DNA of 64,000 nucleotides from assembly GCA_036784855.1 (NCBI GenBank), contig JAZDSV010000045.1, positions 1 through 64,000 of the forward strand, written 5' to 3'. Made by a program: the position numbers and the translations under genes. The notes beneath the pieces were generated by a model that saw nothing but the letters and a program-made list of their open reading frames with translations, ran no database searches and had not been told where the DNA came from. The DNA comes from Aphelidium insulamus. Its lineage: Eukaryota > Aphelidiomycota > Aphelidea > Aphelidiaceae. Below are positions 11,477-22,480 of this stretch, one piece after another (position 1 is the stretch's first letter; each line of letters begins with the position of its first letter).

Positions 11477-12826
11477 TTACTTGGCACGTTTGGAATAAAG
11501 GGAACCACCGCGACGCCTTCTGCCAAGATGCAGCAACAGAGCAAGGAAGCCAGCCAGCGAGAACCACGTGTAGATGTACACCTCATGCTTGTTTGGCACG
11601 GTAATCGAGGGCGGAATCACGACGGGTTTCCCGTGAAATGTCTGCGGGTCGGCAATGTGCTGCACCTTGACCGCGGCCAGCACTGACGGCAGGGCCGACG
11701 TGGACTTTTCGCGGTCCACGTCCGACTGGTGCCACTGCAGCATGTTTAACACAATGTCGGACAGTGTGCCGTCCGGGCTGTCGGCACCGGTGTGAAGCGC
11801 CTCCATGTCGATTACCTCTTCGACAAAGAACTCGCTTGATGCCAACTGCGACGCCAGCGTGTTGGTGTCGATGTCTGCATCTGCAGACTGCTCCCGGAAC
11901 CACTCGGACATTCCAGCCGGGTCCAACCATGCCCAGCGCGGAGGCTGGCTATTGGAGGTAGGAGTGTCAGCGCCGGCATTGTGTGATGGCCGGGGCAGAT
12001 GGAATGGTATGCGCGGCTTGTACTGTCGACTCCGACGCACCATACCCACAATGGCAACTTTGCCAGCGGGCAGTGCAAAGTCGGGGCTGAGTCGGCGTCG
12101 CGTGTCCTGGTCGGCATGCGACGCGGGAATCCATCCACGATTAACCAGCAGTGCTGATCTGGCGCCCATGTTTGTTAAGTCAAGTATATCTGCATGCAAG
12201 TATATGTGCACTATATCATGCAAGCTACGCGGCTTCCACCAAAGATAAAATACAATGATAATACGATACAAAGAAGACCGCTTACCCATCTTCCAGACGC
12301 ATGGGCGTGTACACATAGTAGCCAGGCCGCCCCGCCCCGCCCTTATTCCGCGGACCAACCAGCATCTCCAAGTGGTGCAGGAATTCTCCACTGACCCGCA
12401 CCCGGCCATGTTCCAGTCGTGCCAGCTCGGCGTCTCTGAGTACGAGAAAGTAGATTACCAGTGGCTCACAATACGCGCATATATGAACAAGCACATCCCT
12501 CATATAAATATATATACTTACGTGACACCACGGTCCAGCTGCTGAGGCGGTTCGGAAAGCCGCGCAGACATGTTGGCAATGAGTGCCGTCTTGTAGCGCA
12601 GACGATACACCTGCCACACACCGAGCGCCACACAGATGGCGGGGAAGACGTACAACGCATTGTACCGCGCACGTGCACCCTCCCCGCCACGACTCCGTGT
12701 TGCAGCAGCAGCAGTATTCAGAGACCTATTTGATATGCTGATGGGTACGCGAATGGCGCGTTGTCGACACAGCGTGAGCAACGCGGCAGTGTGAAGGCTC
12801 CGTCGGCATAGTAGCGATGCCGACAT
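11477..12826 (-). CDS. SURF1: SURF1/Shy1 cytochrome c oxidase assembly factor
   Basis: An inner mitochondrial membrane protein needed for insertion of haem a and assembly of complex IV. Three exons (minus): 12522-12826, 12286-12435, 11477-12158; they sum to 379 codons (378 residues). The N-terminus is Arg/Ser/Ala-rich and mitochondrial-targeting-like. A first membrane span follows (LYVFPAICVALGVWQVYRL) and ends in the family signature G-x-WQ-x-x-R. The central region has GYYVYTPMRLEDG then ALLVNRGWIPASH, matching the family's VTP…G-x-x-x-LVNRGW-x-P. A second span near the end reads IYTWFSLAGFLALLLHL. The middle holds an Asp/Ser-rich insert of about 90 residues relative to human SURF1. In exon 3 the acceptor at 12159-12161 was chosen because it alone preserves ED-G-SALLVNRGW. 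Confidence 0.92.
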
Positions 12827-13888
12827 GTTATTGATTGTTGTGACCAGTCGCGCTTGGACTAATTAACTAATAATTCTTCGGCTCATATAACAAACCTGCT
12901 CAGGAAAATCGGCCGATTTTCAAGTTTCACGTTGAAGCCGGCAGAATTCATCGATTTTCAAGTTGAAGAATATATTTCAGGCGCATCAGAATACCAGATC
13001 AGGGACTTGTAGGCATCCAAACCTATATTGCTCTATATTGCTCTTAGCTGCCTAACAGGCAGGGACTTGGGAACTGCAGTACTAGCAGTCTTTTTGCCTC
13101 TTATTGACTAGTGTTTGGACTGCTCCGCCTGCACTGGCAATCCCAACATTCTGCATATTGCTACATACAGCTGCCGCTTAATGAATTTGGCTTTCCATAT
13201 TCGATAATTATTAACGTTTGGCATATGGTTATCCGCTGAGTTCGATGTGATAAAGTTATCATCTTCACTCAAATTATTTATCTATCGACTCGCGGCACGT
13301 TTCTGCCTGCCACGAATAGTGCCTGAATCGGGGAGTTTAAGTCGGACAGCTGATCTAGCATTTGCACACACGTTTGAATTTCATTTGATGTTACTACAAT
13401 TTGTAACTATGATAAGGCTTTCTGAGGTTTCTTCTTGCTCCTACGTATATATGTATGCCACATGTTCCACATCAGAAAGTAAATGAATTTCTAACGGTGG
13501 CAGTTGGTTGTGCATGTCATGTGTCATGGTCACCCGGAATCTTCACTTCTGGTGCAAGAGTCTCCACTCCAGGACCGTATACCCTCTCAGACATCTTCTC
13601 GAGCAAGCAGTTCTGCGCTGCAGTCACCATGTTGACCTCGTGCACATACGATCCATCGTATTTCGACTCGCTGGCTGTGGATATGGTTGCTCAAGTGCCC
13701 GTAAAGTTTTTTTAACAACTGCGCCCCAGTCCTTGACACAGCATTGCAGATATGATGTGGAATCGACGACTCGTCTTGTAGCTATTACTTATTGACTGAG
13801 GACCAAATTTGATTATATTTAGCAAACAACTATATATATTGCACATCTACATACAAGCAGTCCAGCCAATGAGTGAGCTATGAAAGAA
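12827..13888. other. Intergenic region without a recognised gene
   Basis: About 1.06 kb. It contains a short tandem duplication (TATATTGCTC twice near 13021-13047) and AT-rich sequence upstream of SURF1. Small open frames on both strands near 13455-13795 show no family resemblance. On the minus strand there is one coding-like stretch (…NMVTAAQNCLLEKMSERVYG…), but it is bounded by stops and has no clear start. No tRNA-like fold was seen by eye. Confidence 0.5.
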
Positions 13889-16800
13889 CTATGCAAACCG
13901 CGCGCTGAATGTGCGAATATTGCCGACTGTTTCGCCGTGTTGGCGCCCACCACGTCCATCAGCGCCCTGTTCCTCTACCTGCCACTCGAAGCGGTCGGCA
14001 AGAGACTCAAGCGGCACCACACCCGACAGAGACATTTCCTGCACGGCACTCACTCGCAGTGAGTTGAATGCATCGCCACTGCACGCAGTAATTAGAAGGA
14101 GCTTGCACACAAATTTCCACGAACTTGCAAGAACATTTGATCCAAGTGTCCAGGAATCGACGAATAGTCTCGGGTAAGGATGCCTCATCTAGTTCGCCGT
14201 CGCTAGCCGTGGATATTCTTTGTGCACGCAACAGAATGGTGGGCGAACCAGAATTCATTGTCTCTGCGCCGTGCGCTCCACTTTGCCACTGCAAACTGAA
14301 CAGGCGCCAGTGTCCCAGTGTTTCTCCATCACGGCCAAGAAGGCAGGACTGCTTGGCGGGACCACTGTTATCAGCCAGTGCCGAATCTTCTCCCGCATGT
14401 GACACCGTGCGGCCAGGCCTGTCAAAGAAGCCAATGGGCTGCAGACGGCGCTCGCGTGCCCAGCGTTCCTGCAGGTGATGGAGGTTCACCATATCATTGC
14501 CATCACTATTATGGCCGACATGCACATGCAGATTCACCACCGACTCAATGATGTCGCCGTCGTCCAGTGGCTCATCGACGCCACGCCAGTCGTCGCGGGA
14601 GGTGCGCCGGTGCAGCATCAGCTCCATCTGGCTGGCGTGTGGTGACGAGTAGCCCGCGGCCACTGGGCGGTCCGGTACGGCAAACACCGAGGTTACTTGG
14701 CCGCCAGCTCCCCGCGAGCAAGTATGCCTGGCCATTGCGGCCGCCGGATAAAAGTTGGCTATTCACGGCGTGTGGTGTCAGTCAGTGTGAATGGTGGCTA
14801 GACACACATCAACACATACCGGCAATCCTGTCTCGCGGGGCGCGGCCGCCGTCACGCCGCACCATAACCAGTCCATTGGCATCCGTCTCCAGCTGGCAAT
14901 CTGGTGGTGCCGCCGTCATGTCAGCGTCCGCCGCAAGCCGCTGCGAGACACGCAGCACAACTTCCGTGTCGTTGGCCAGCGGGCCGATGCGGCTAATCAC
15001 CTCGACACCAGACTCTTTGAGCGTGGCTGGCACCCCGCGGTCACCCGCTTCATACAGCCGGAATATCTGTGCGTGCTGTGCGTCGTATGCGATGCGCAGC
15101 TCTTTGACCAGCGGGCCGTCCACCACCGTCACGTAGTCTGGCGGCGGCAGCGGGAACGCTGGGGCATCCGTGCGGAATATGTAGGCACCGCTAGGCTGCC
15201 CCGGCTCCGTGTGGCTGGAGTAGACGTGCAGGAACGGGTCTAGTTGCACCGTGGCGCCGGTCCGCTTGCACAGCACCGACAGCTGCAGGTCGCCATCACC
15301 AGTCAGTGACAGCGTTATTTGTAGCCGGGCTGTCTCCACGGAGGCGGGAAAGTCTTCCCGGAGAACCGGCACCGCGTCCGTACCGCTTCGGCGTCCCCTG
15401 ACCACACGGAATGCAGCGGCGTCCAGTGCGTCCATCTCGGCCGCAAAGAACAGCGAATAGGCTCCAAGTGCCAGTTGATCGCCATGCTCCTGGCTCTCTT
15501 GAGTGGCTTGCCAGGCGCGGGCGTGTGTCTGCGAGGGCAGCCGACGCTTGTGTCTGTCCACCACGTACCACCCGGGTGCAGCCACGGGAATCTACATGAT
15601 CAGTGAGGTGTGCATATTGTAGACACACAACTACCTCAAAGACAGTGCGGACAGGATGGTCCAGACTGTTGTGCAGGTGGAGCGGCACCGATACGGAGCC
15701 GGGCACATGTATATCGCCCGCGTGAGCGCTCCAGAGGGCCTGCAGCAGTGCTTTGGCCGGCAGTGATGCTCGGGTCAAGTGCTGCGTGTAGCGCTGCATC
15801 ACATGGCGCTTGGCGGTGCCGGTGATGGCGTCGTGGTGCTGCACCTCGCTGACGGCTTTGCGAAGCGCATCCAGCACCTGCGGCATGCTCTTGGCGTTAT
15901 GGCAGTCGGCGGGGGTGTCATAGTGTTCCTGTGGCAGTCCCAGTCGCCGCCACAGCGCCGAAAATATTTCGACACTGTGCGGCGGAGGGTTCGGCCGTAA
16001 CAGACGGCGAACCACCGATAATTCGAGGTGGCGCAGCAGATTCTCTGCCACTCTGACCAGCCGCTTGAAGCGTGGGTGAGACGTGAAGTAGCCGGTCCAG
16101 TACGCATCGGCGCCGTCAGCGTACGGGAAAAAGTCTCCGGCATACGGCGGGAACGCCAACGACGATCGACGTTCATGTACTTGCTGTTCGCTGTGCAGCG
16201 CAGTAAAGTAATCGGCCAGGGTGGAGTACTGCCAAGCGCATGTCAGAAGTCCAATCATTCCCAGGAATAGTTTTCCCCCGAAAAAATTTTCCCAGGCATA
16301 GCACACCCAGGAAAAGAAAATTCCCAGGAAAGAAAAATTCTCAGGAAACAATCACAACAACTTGCCTGAAGACGGACGCCCAGCTCGTCACTGCGCGTAT
16401 TCACCCACGCCACAACGCGGTCCCAATTGGAGAACTGCCGCGTGGCATTCTGCCATCTGTCGGTTATCATTGAGCGGGTGCATAGTACAAGGTACTCACC
16501 GAAAGTCATCGCCGGCCAGTTGCAGAAAATGCGACTGAGATCGATATGCCGGAGCGCGTCTGTTACGGATATCCGACACCAGGCGCAAGGCACGCTTGGC
16601 CAAATCCACGTCATCGCCAATCTCCTCATCGCCGCGCTCAAAGTCGAACCCAGACGGGAAACTGTAGTGTTCGTCGAGAACATGCGCCAGCAGTGACCAC
16701 TGTCTGTCACTGGTGTGGTTCTGGGTTACAGAGTTGCCAGTTGTCGCGCCCAACGTGTGCCATACAAACTGCATCGAGCGGTCCTGGCGACGGCGGCGTT

Positions 16801-17474
16801 TATCGTCCAGATGGATACGGTTGAGCAGCATGGCCTGGAAGCCAAACTTGGCCATCAGTGGCGCAGTGGCCGCCGAGTGTCCGAACGGATCAATCTGGTA
16901 GCCGTGACGTGGCAGCTGGGCCGCGGAGAATCCATGGCGGGCCAGCACGCGATGACCCACGCTCACCTGCTCCACCACCGACTCGGCCACGGTACACGCC
17001 TCATCGTTCATTACCCTGAGCAATTAATTACGTGCAACTACAGCTCGGTACTTGCCACCCGCCGAGGACAAATTCTATACGGCCAGCATCGGCAAGGCGG
17101 TGCCAGTCGGCGCGGTCCTTGTCGGAACAGTCATGCGAGTAGAACCGGTCAAAGTAGGCCATCTCGACAATGATGAATTTCTTTGGCGGCACGTCATCGG
17201 CATTGACGTCGCCGGCACGGGCATCCAGGTCGGCCACGAGCGCTGTCAACATGGAGCGGTAGACGTGGCGCACCTCTTCCTCATAATACACATCGGGTGT
17301 CTTTAGCCAGCCAACATCGTCGTGGCTGTGCGGCACCAAATGCACTGTCAGCACCTTGTTCGCATGGTGCGTATGAAGGAATGCATGCTGCTTGGGCGCG
17401 GCATGCACTGTGACATGCAGATTGACAAGCAACAACGCTACCGACAGCCACATGGCAGACATATAGGTGTTCAT
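13889..17474 (-). CDS. MAN2B1: Lysosomal-type alpha-mannosidase, glycoside hydrolase family 38
   Basis: Hydrolyses alpha-mannosides of N-glycans in the lysosome or vacuole; 1,071 residues from seven exons (minus): 17056-17474, 16500-17015, 16366-16456, 15635-16228, 14820-15591, 14125-14758, 13889-14078. The start at 17474 is preferred over an upstream in-frame Met because a clear signal peptide follows (MWLSVALLLVNLHVTVHA). GH38 landmarks: VHLVPHSHDDVGWLKT (zinc ligands), LGGWVMNDEA, QIDPFGHS (nucleophile Asp near residue 182), GDFFPYADG…YWTGYFTS, and EVQHHDAITGTAKRHV. C-terminal beta domains have ELMLHRRTSRDDWRGVDEPL. Two of six introns use GC donors (17016-17055 and 16229-16365). The latter is filled with degenerate CCAGGAA repeats. 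GGWV is restored only with the GC donor, which supports that model. Confidence 0.93.
16255..16352. repeat. Degenerate CCAGGAA repeats in an alpha-mannosidase intron
   Basis: Five imperfect units (TCCCAGGAATAG, TCCCAGGCATAG, CCCAGGAAAAG, TCCCAGGAAAG, TCTCAGGAAAC), spaced 15-30 bases apart and separated by A-rich runs. They make up most of the GC-AG intron 16229-16365. Confidence 0.8.
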
Positions 17475-17716
17475 TGTAAATATCCACAGTTGCAATATTA
17501 TGAAAAGCAGGCGGCCGTGGGAATGTTTCCGCTGTCTGCGTGCAGTGCGACACATTGTGAAACACTTGTGACGTGCGCCGTGCAGTTAAATACTGCCTTT
17601 TAATAACAGACAGCCGTGTTGGAATAGCGCTTAATACTAGCCAACAATTATACATCATCTCCTCGCTGTGAGTATGTATTGTATTGTTGGCTTGTCGAGC
17701 AGAGAATAGACTCCAT

Positions 17717-19201
17717 TCACGGCATCACCATGTTATCAATGACGGCCTGAGTGAACTGCGAGTTGGTGGCCTTGCCCTTTAGATCGCCAGTGAGCACCTA
17801 TGTAACATTGTTTGTTATTCATCCTTTTTAAGATAAATCGTGACATACCTTTCCGTCGCGGATTGTCTTGAGAATGGCGTTCTCGATGATGGTGGCATGC
17901 TCAGCAAGCTCCATGTGCCGCAGCATCATCACACTGCTCAGCAACAGTGCGGTCGGGTTCTGCGGCGCACATATTTAGAATACTGATAGCTAACTATAGT
18001 ACAAATACTCACCGCCAAGTCTTTGCCGGCAATGTCGGGTGCTGTGCCGTGTACGCTCTCAAAGATGCTAGCATCCTCGCCAATGTTTCCCGACGGCGTC
18101 AAACCCAGACCGCCAATTAGACCAGCGCCCATGTCGGACATGATGTCACCATACAAGTTGGGCATCACCAGCACGTTCTTGGCAAAACAGTCGGGGTTGG
18201 TGACAATCTGTGCATATAGGTTTGAAAGCAAATTAAAAGCAAAGTAGAATCACATACGTTCAAACACGCATTGTCCAGTGAAATGTCGTCAAACTTGATG
18301 TCGGAGAAATCGCGAGCAACTTCGCGGCACGCGTCTAGGAACAAACCGTCACTGGCTTTCATGATGGCAGCCTTGTGCACGCAAGTGACACGCGGACGCC
18401 CAATTGAGCGGGCATAGTTGAATGCGTATCTGAGGATTATGTACTTCAGTAATCACAAATGACTGACATGTATAAAAATGAGTAAGAGTAACGCACCGCG
18501 CAACACGCTCGCTAGCCGGGCGCGTAATCAGCTTGATGGACTGCACGACACCGGGAACCACTTCGTGTTCAATGCCTGCGAGAGAGATTAAGTCAGCGAT
18601 AAATAATAGCTACCGCCCCGCATACCGCTGTATTCCCCCTCAGTGTTCTCGCGGATGAGAACCGTGTCCACATTGTCGTACAGGGTCTTGTAGCCCTGGA
18701 TGGAGCGACACGGGCGCACATTGGCGTACAGGTTGAACGCGCGACGCAACGTCAAGTTGAGCGACACGTGTCCTTTGCCAATTGGAGTGGCCAGTGGACC
18801 TTTTGCAGCGCGTCAGTAGCGGTGCCAATGCACTCGTACAAATATATGCATACCCTTCAGCGCCACCTTGTTGCGGTGAATGGACTCTAGAGCGGCAGGC
18901 GGGATCGCAGTCTTTCCTGTAAGGACATTGTAAGGAGGCACATCGAATGGGCATGATGCGCCACGTACCATTCACCAGGATGGGCGTGACATCCACCTCC
19001 TCCCACTCGATGGGCACCTTGGCGGCCGCGTAGATCTTCTTGACGCTCTGGCTGATCTCGGGGCCGATGCCGTCTCCGGGGATCAGCGTCACGGTGCGTG
19101 TCTTCACAAATGGTTAGGTTGTAGGTGTAATTCGATCGAGCCGGAGCGCTCACCTTTGCCGCGGCGGCGGTGGCCAGCGATCTGGCGCCCTGCTTAAACA
19201 T
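17717..19201 (-). CDS. IDH2: NAD-dependent isocitrate dehydrogenase, catalytic (IDH2/IDH3A-type) subunit, mitochondrial
   Basis: Oxidative decarboxylation of isocitrate to 2-oxoglutarate in the TCA cycle; 351 residues from nine exons: 19154-19201, 18969-19101, 18854-18916, 18626-18799, 18497-18575, 18258-18429, 18013-18207, 17849-17959, 17717-17797. The first exon is just the targeting sequence ([16 protein letters not shown]). Hallmarks: [15 protein letters not shown]; the substrate loop with [37 protein letters not shown]; the Mg2+/substrate Asp region [20 protein letters not shown]; and the NAD region [13 protein letters not shown]. The full set of catalytic residues marks it as the catalytic, not the regulatory, subunit. 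All eight introns are GT-AG and short. Confidence 0.95.
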
Positions 19202-19516
19202 TGCGTTGAATTAGCTGTGTTGTTAATTGTGGCCTAAACCTCGACGTGATTTTACTACACGAATCTTCACATGGTTTAAAACTGCCGCTGAATACTATTA
19301 TATTATTAAATTAATGTACATACAATAGGCAAACGGTCTCCTATTGAGAATTACAGGCAAGCACCGGCGTGCAGAAATGCAATTGGAAACGCGACACGTC
19401 AACAACAACTGGCCAGCGCCGAGGAAGCGCGTCTCCAATGCATCACGGCGCCAGGGGCATTGTTCGCTCACTGTTGCAACTGTTTCAATATATATCGAGT
19501 GCTCGTCGATTGTCCG
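19202..19516. promoter_or_regulatory. Divergent intergenic region between IDH2 and the cation exchanger
   Basis: About 315 bases separate two divergently transcribed genes, so both promoters must lie here. AT-rich blocks (ATTATATTATTAAATTAATG at 19296-19315) lie in its middle. No specific factor site is claimed. Confidence 0.5.
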
Positions 19517-21868
19517 ATGCACCTGCCGTTAGCTACGGCCGCATGGCTTGCCGTTGTATGGAGCACGGCGGTCTGGGCGCAAGCCACCCCGGATAGTGTC
19601 GGCAGTAATGCTACCGCGACGATTGTTTCAGATGCGGCTTCCTGTGCCGACTTTCCTGTCGACCCCATGCTTTACTGTCAGCATGTAATGGAGAACTGCG
19701 CTGGGAGCGATAGCTCGCCCGGTCGTGTCAATTACTTGAGTGTAATTTATTGTTCCGTTGGCCTAAGTTACTCGTGGCTTGGCGCCATTGCCGTGGTCAG
19801 TACCATCAAGTTTTGTGTAGTGTTAATGGTAATTCCACAGAGCGCCGCTGGCGTTTTCTACTTTTTGTTTCTTGGAACCACATCGGCGGACTATCTGCTG
19901 CCTAATTTGTCCTCGGTGGCACGCTATTTTCAGATGTCGGAAGAGATTGCCGGGGTATATATCGTCGACAATACCATCTATTAATCAACTCTAACATCCC
20001 AGGTAACTCTAATCGCGCTGGGAAATACCATCAACGACTTGGTTGGCAACATTATTGCATTGTCACACTCGAATCTGCCCGAGATGGCACTTGGCCAGAT
20101 TGTCGGCAGTGGCCTTGTACTGCAGACAATTGCGCTCGGTGCGGTCGGGATCTTGGCCGGCGGAGTTGCAATGCCATCCAGAGCATACACGCGTGAACTG
20201 ATTTTCTACGCCGTGGGATTGGTCTTGTTGGCCATTGTATGCCTGGACGGCGTGCTGGCCGTATGGGAAAGTCTGTTGATGTTGGCGCTGTACGTATTCT
20301 ATGTGGTGCTGGTTTGGTTCGAGTATCGTCGGCAACGCCTGTCGCTGGATGCGTGTCGGGCCGATAGTTCCGCTCGGTCGATGTCACGAGCCAGTGGGCG
20401 CCGCGTCAGCTCCTATTTTCCACCATCCATGCATCCATTGCGCGAGTCTGCTCGACTGAAGCCACTGCTACGATGTGAAAATATTATCAAACAGTTTCAG
20501 CAGCAGTATGCGCGCACATCATCGTCACTCGCGTCTGCCCTGCTCTCCGTGGTGGCCGTGAGGCGATTGCAAAACATCAAACCTCTACCAGTCAAGAAAG
20601 TTCGGTTCATTGATGATGTGGTGGAGTTGCAGCCACGTAGTGCGCTGGCCGCTGTGCCCGACAGCGATGGTCATGGTGATACGGCCAACGCCGGCTGGTT
20701 CGAGTGCTGCCCGATTTGTTCGAAATCGGTGACTTCTCCAAACGATGTGCAGTCCTGCAAGTCGACTGTGCTTTTATCTTTTTTTATTTATTAATATTTT
20801 CTGTAGGGAAACTGATAAAGTATCACTTTTTGCCCATCTATCCACTGTGGAGTGTTCATGGCAAGGTCGGGAAGGCACTGAGCCTGTTGACATGGTGGCC
20901 AACTCTTTTACTGAGCATGACTGTTCCAGTCATTGTATCGCCAGCGCGCACTACTACATCGGAAGATGATTGTTCGTTGAAGCATGTTCAAATTGAACGA
21001 TCTGGTGACGGAATCAAGTTATCGGCGACGGACGGTGACAAAATGTGGCATCACACTTGGATTCTGATCCTGCAAGTATTCTTGGCTCCCACTCTGATAT
21101 CTTTTGCATTTCTGGGTATGTTGCCTAATTGTAAGTATTCACATCTGACGTCTCTAGATGATGTTACCCAATGGTCTTCCACTTCATATGGCGCTGTGGA
21201 ATTCCCCTTCTGGCCATTACCACTTATTGCTGGCTTTACCGCTGCATCTGTCGTGTTTGCAATCAGTCTTGGCTCCCGAAATGGAAAATTCCGTGGCTAC
21301 GAGGTATTTAACTGTCATTTATGTCAATTTTTATTTACACGATATGTAGCTGGCGTCGCTTCTTGGAATCGTGTTGTCACTTGCGTGGATCTATGCTGTT
21401 AGTCGAGAATCTGTTGGTATTATTCGCGCCATGGGCTTTGTGTTTGGGATGCCGGATGCGATTGTGGGCCTGACGATGTTTACCCTGGGCGGAAGTGTAT
21501 CGGACCTGGCGTCAAACCTATCGATGGCTTGGCTTGGATTCCCGCTCACGGCCGTGGCATCCATCACGGGTGCACCGCTCATGAGTATGGAAGTGTAACG
21601 TTCTCCCTCTGGCATATACTTATCAACCTGTGTAGATCTGCTAATGTCGCTTGGAGTAGCCGCGGTAATTAGCCCGTCTGGTGGCTTACAGTTCAGCGTT
21701 TCTCCAATGCTTATGAGCGCTCTATTTTTACTGCTCGCCGTGGTTGTCATTCACCTGATCACATTCAATTTGTTGACATCGAACACGCTGCACCGATCAT
21801 ACGGCATGCTGTTGATCGCGGTATACGTGGTGGGACTGACGGCGCTTGTGGTGGCGGGCATGTGGTAG
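19517..21868 (+). CDS. Sodium/cation-calcium exchanger, NCLX/CCX-like
   Basis: A multi-span antiporter of the Ca2+/cation antiporter superfamily, 704 residues. Six exons: 19517-19954, 20003-20756, 20807-21115, 21158-21303, 21350-21584, 21636-21868. The start gives a signal peptide (MHLPLATAAWLAVVWSTAVWAQ). It is followed by a luminal loop with Cys pairs, a first five-helix block, a long cytosolic loop (about residues 250-400) rich in basic and Ser residues, and a second helix block. The alpha-1 repeat is AGVTLIALGNTINDLVGN (near residue 147); the alpha-2 repeat is VGLTMFTLGGSVSDLASN (near residue 590). The spacing and the DYLLPNLSSVARYF lead-in match NCLX/CCX proteins (D-x-x-x-PNL-x-x-x-x). 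In human NCLX the alpha-1 core is ALGNGAPD, so this protein departs at the ion-binding core. The intron at 20757-20806 uses a GC donor. The substrate cannot be told from sequence. Confidence 0.82.
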
Positions 21869-22480
21869 CAGTAGTAATCATTATTTAGTACGTGCGGTCT
21901 TCTTCAATTCCAACACGACTTGACCTACCTTGCAATACAATCCATTCCATGCAATTGTATTGTTATTGTAGTTGACTGTACTCAACACTGTCTCCCATCA
22001 CACACTGTGTTGGATACATATGTGGCCAGGGCTGCATACCATGCGGGGCGACGAATCAACGCCAGAACACATCATTACCGCGTATCCAGGGTTACGACGG
22101 GCCTGGAAGGGGAAGTGCTATTTTCGGACCCTTGGTGCGTCACTACCAAGTCACCGATTGGCCAACTGCGCGACAATTACTCCATTTGAGCACGGCAACC
22201 TGTCGCGTGCACGACCGTCACTCACCGCTCTGCTGGCCGTCCCGTCCCACTTACGAGAGTGCAGAGCAAACACGAAAGACAGGACACCAGAGCGCGCGCG
22301 TGTGTCAAGCCCTCACGACTAATCACTCACACACTGTCACCCCCTACAAGGAACAGTTACCGCCAGAATCCATCACTTGCACACACGCAGCAAGAGACCT
22401 GAACAAATAGGGGACGCACTATCAGTACGATACAGACCGACAGAACGAACAACAGCTCCGACACCAGCAACAATAACAGG
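21869..22480. other. Intergenic region with no recognised gene
   Basis: About 610 bases that should contain the 5' region of the following Q-rich gene. Short open frames overlap in three phases with no family similarity. No RNA gene was recognised. Confidence 0.5.

Noticed and set aside
13455-13795. Overlapping small frames in the SURF1-mannosidase gap
   Set aside because: No start context, no family likeness and short length; probably chance.
17015-17060. A 16-base intron or a GT donor for mannosidase intron 1
   Set aside because: Sixteen bases is too short to splice, and the GT choices lose the invariant Trp or the frame. The GC donor restores GGWVMND.
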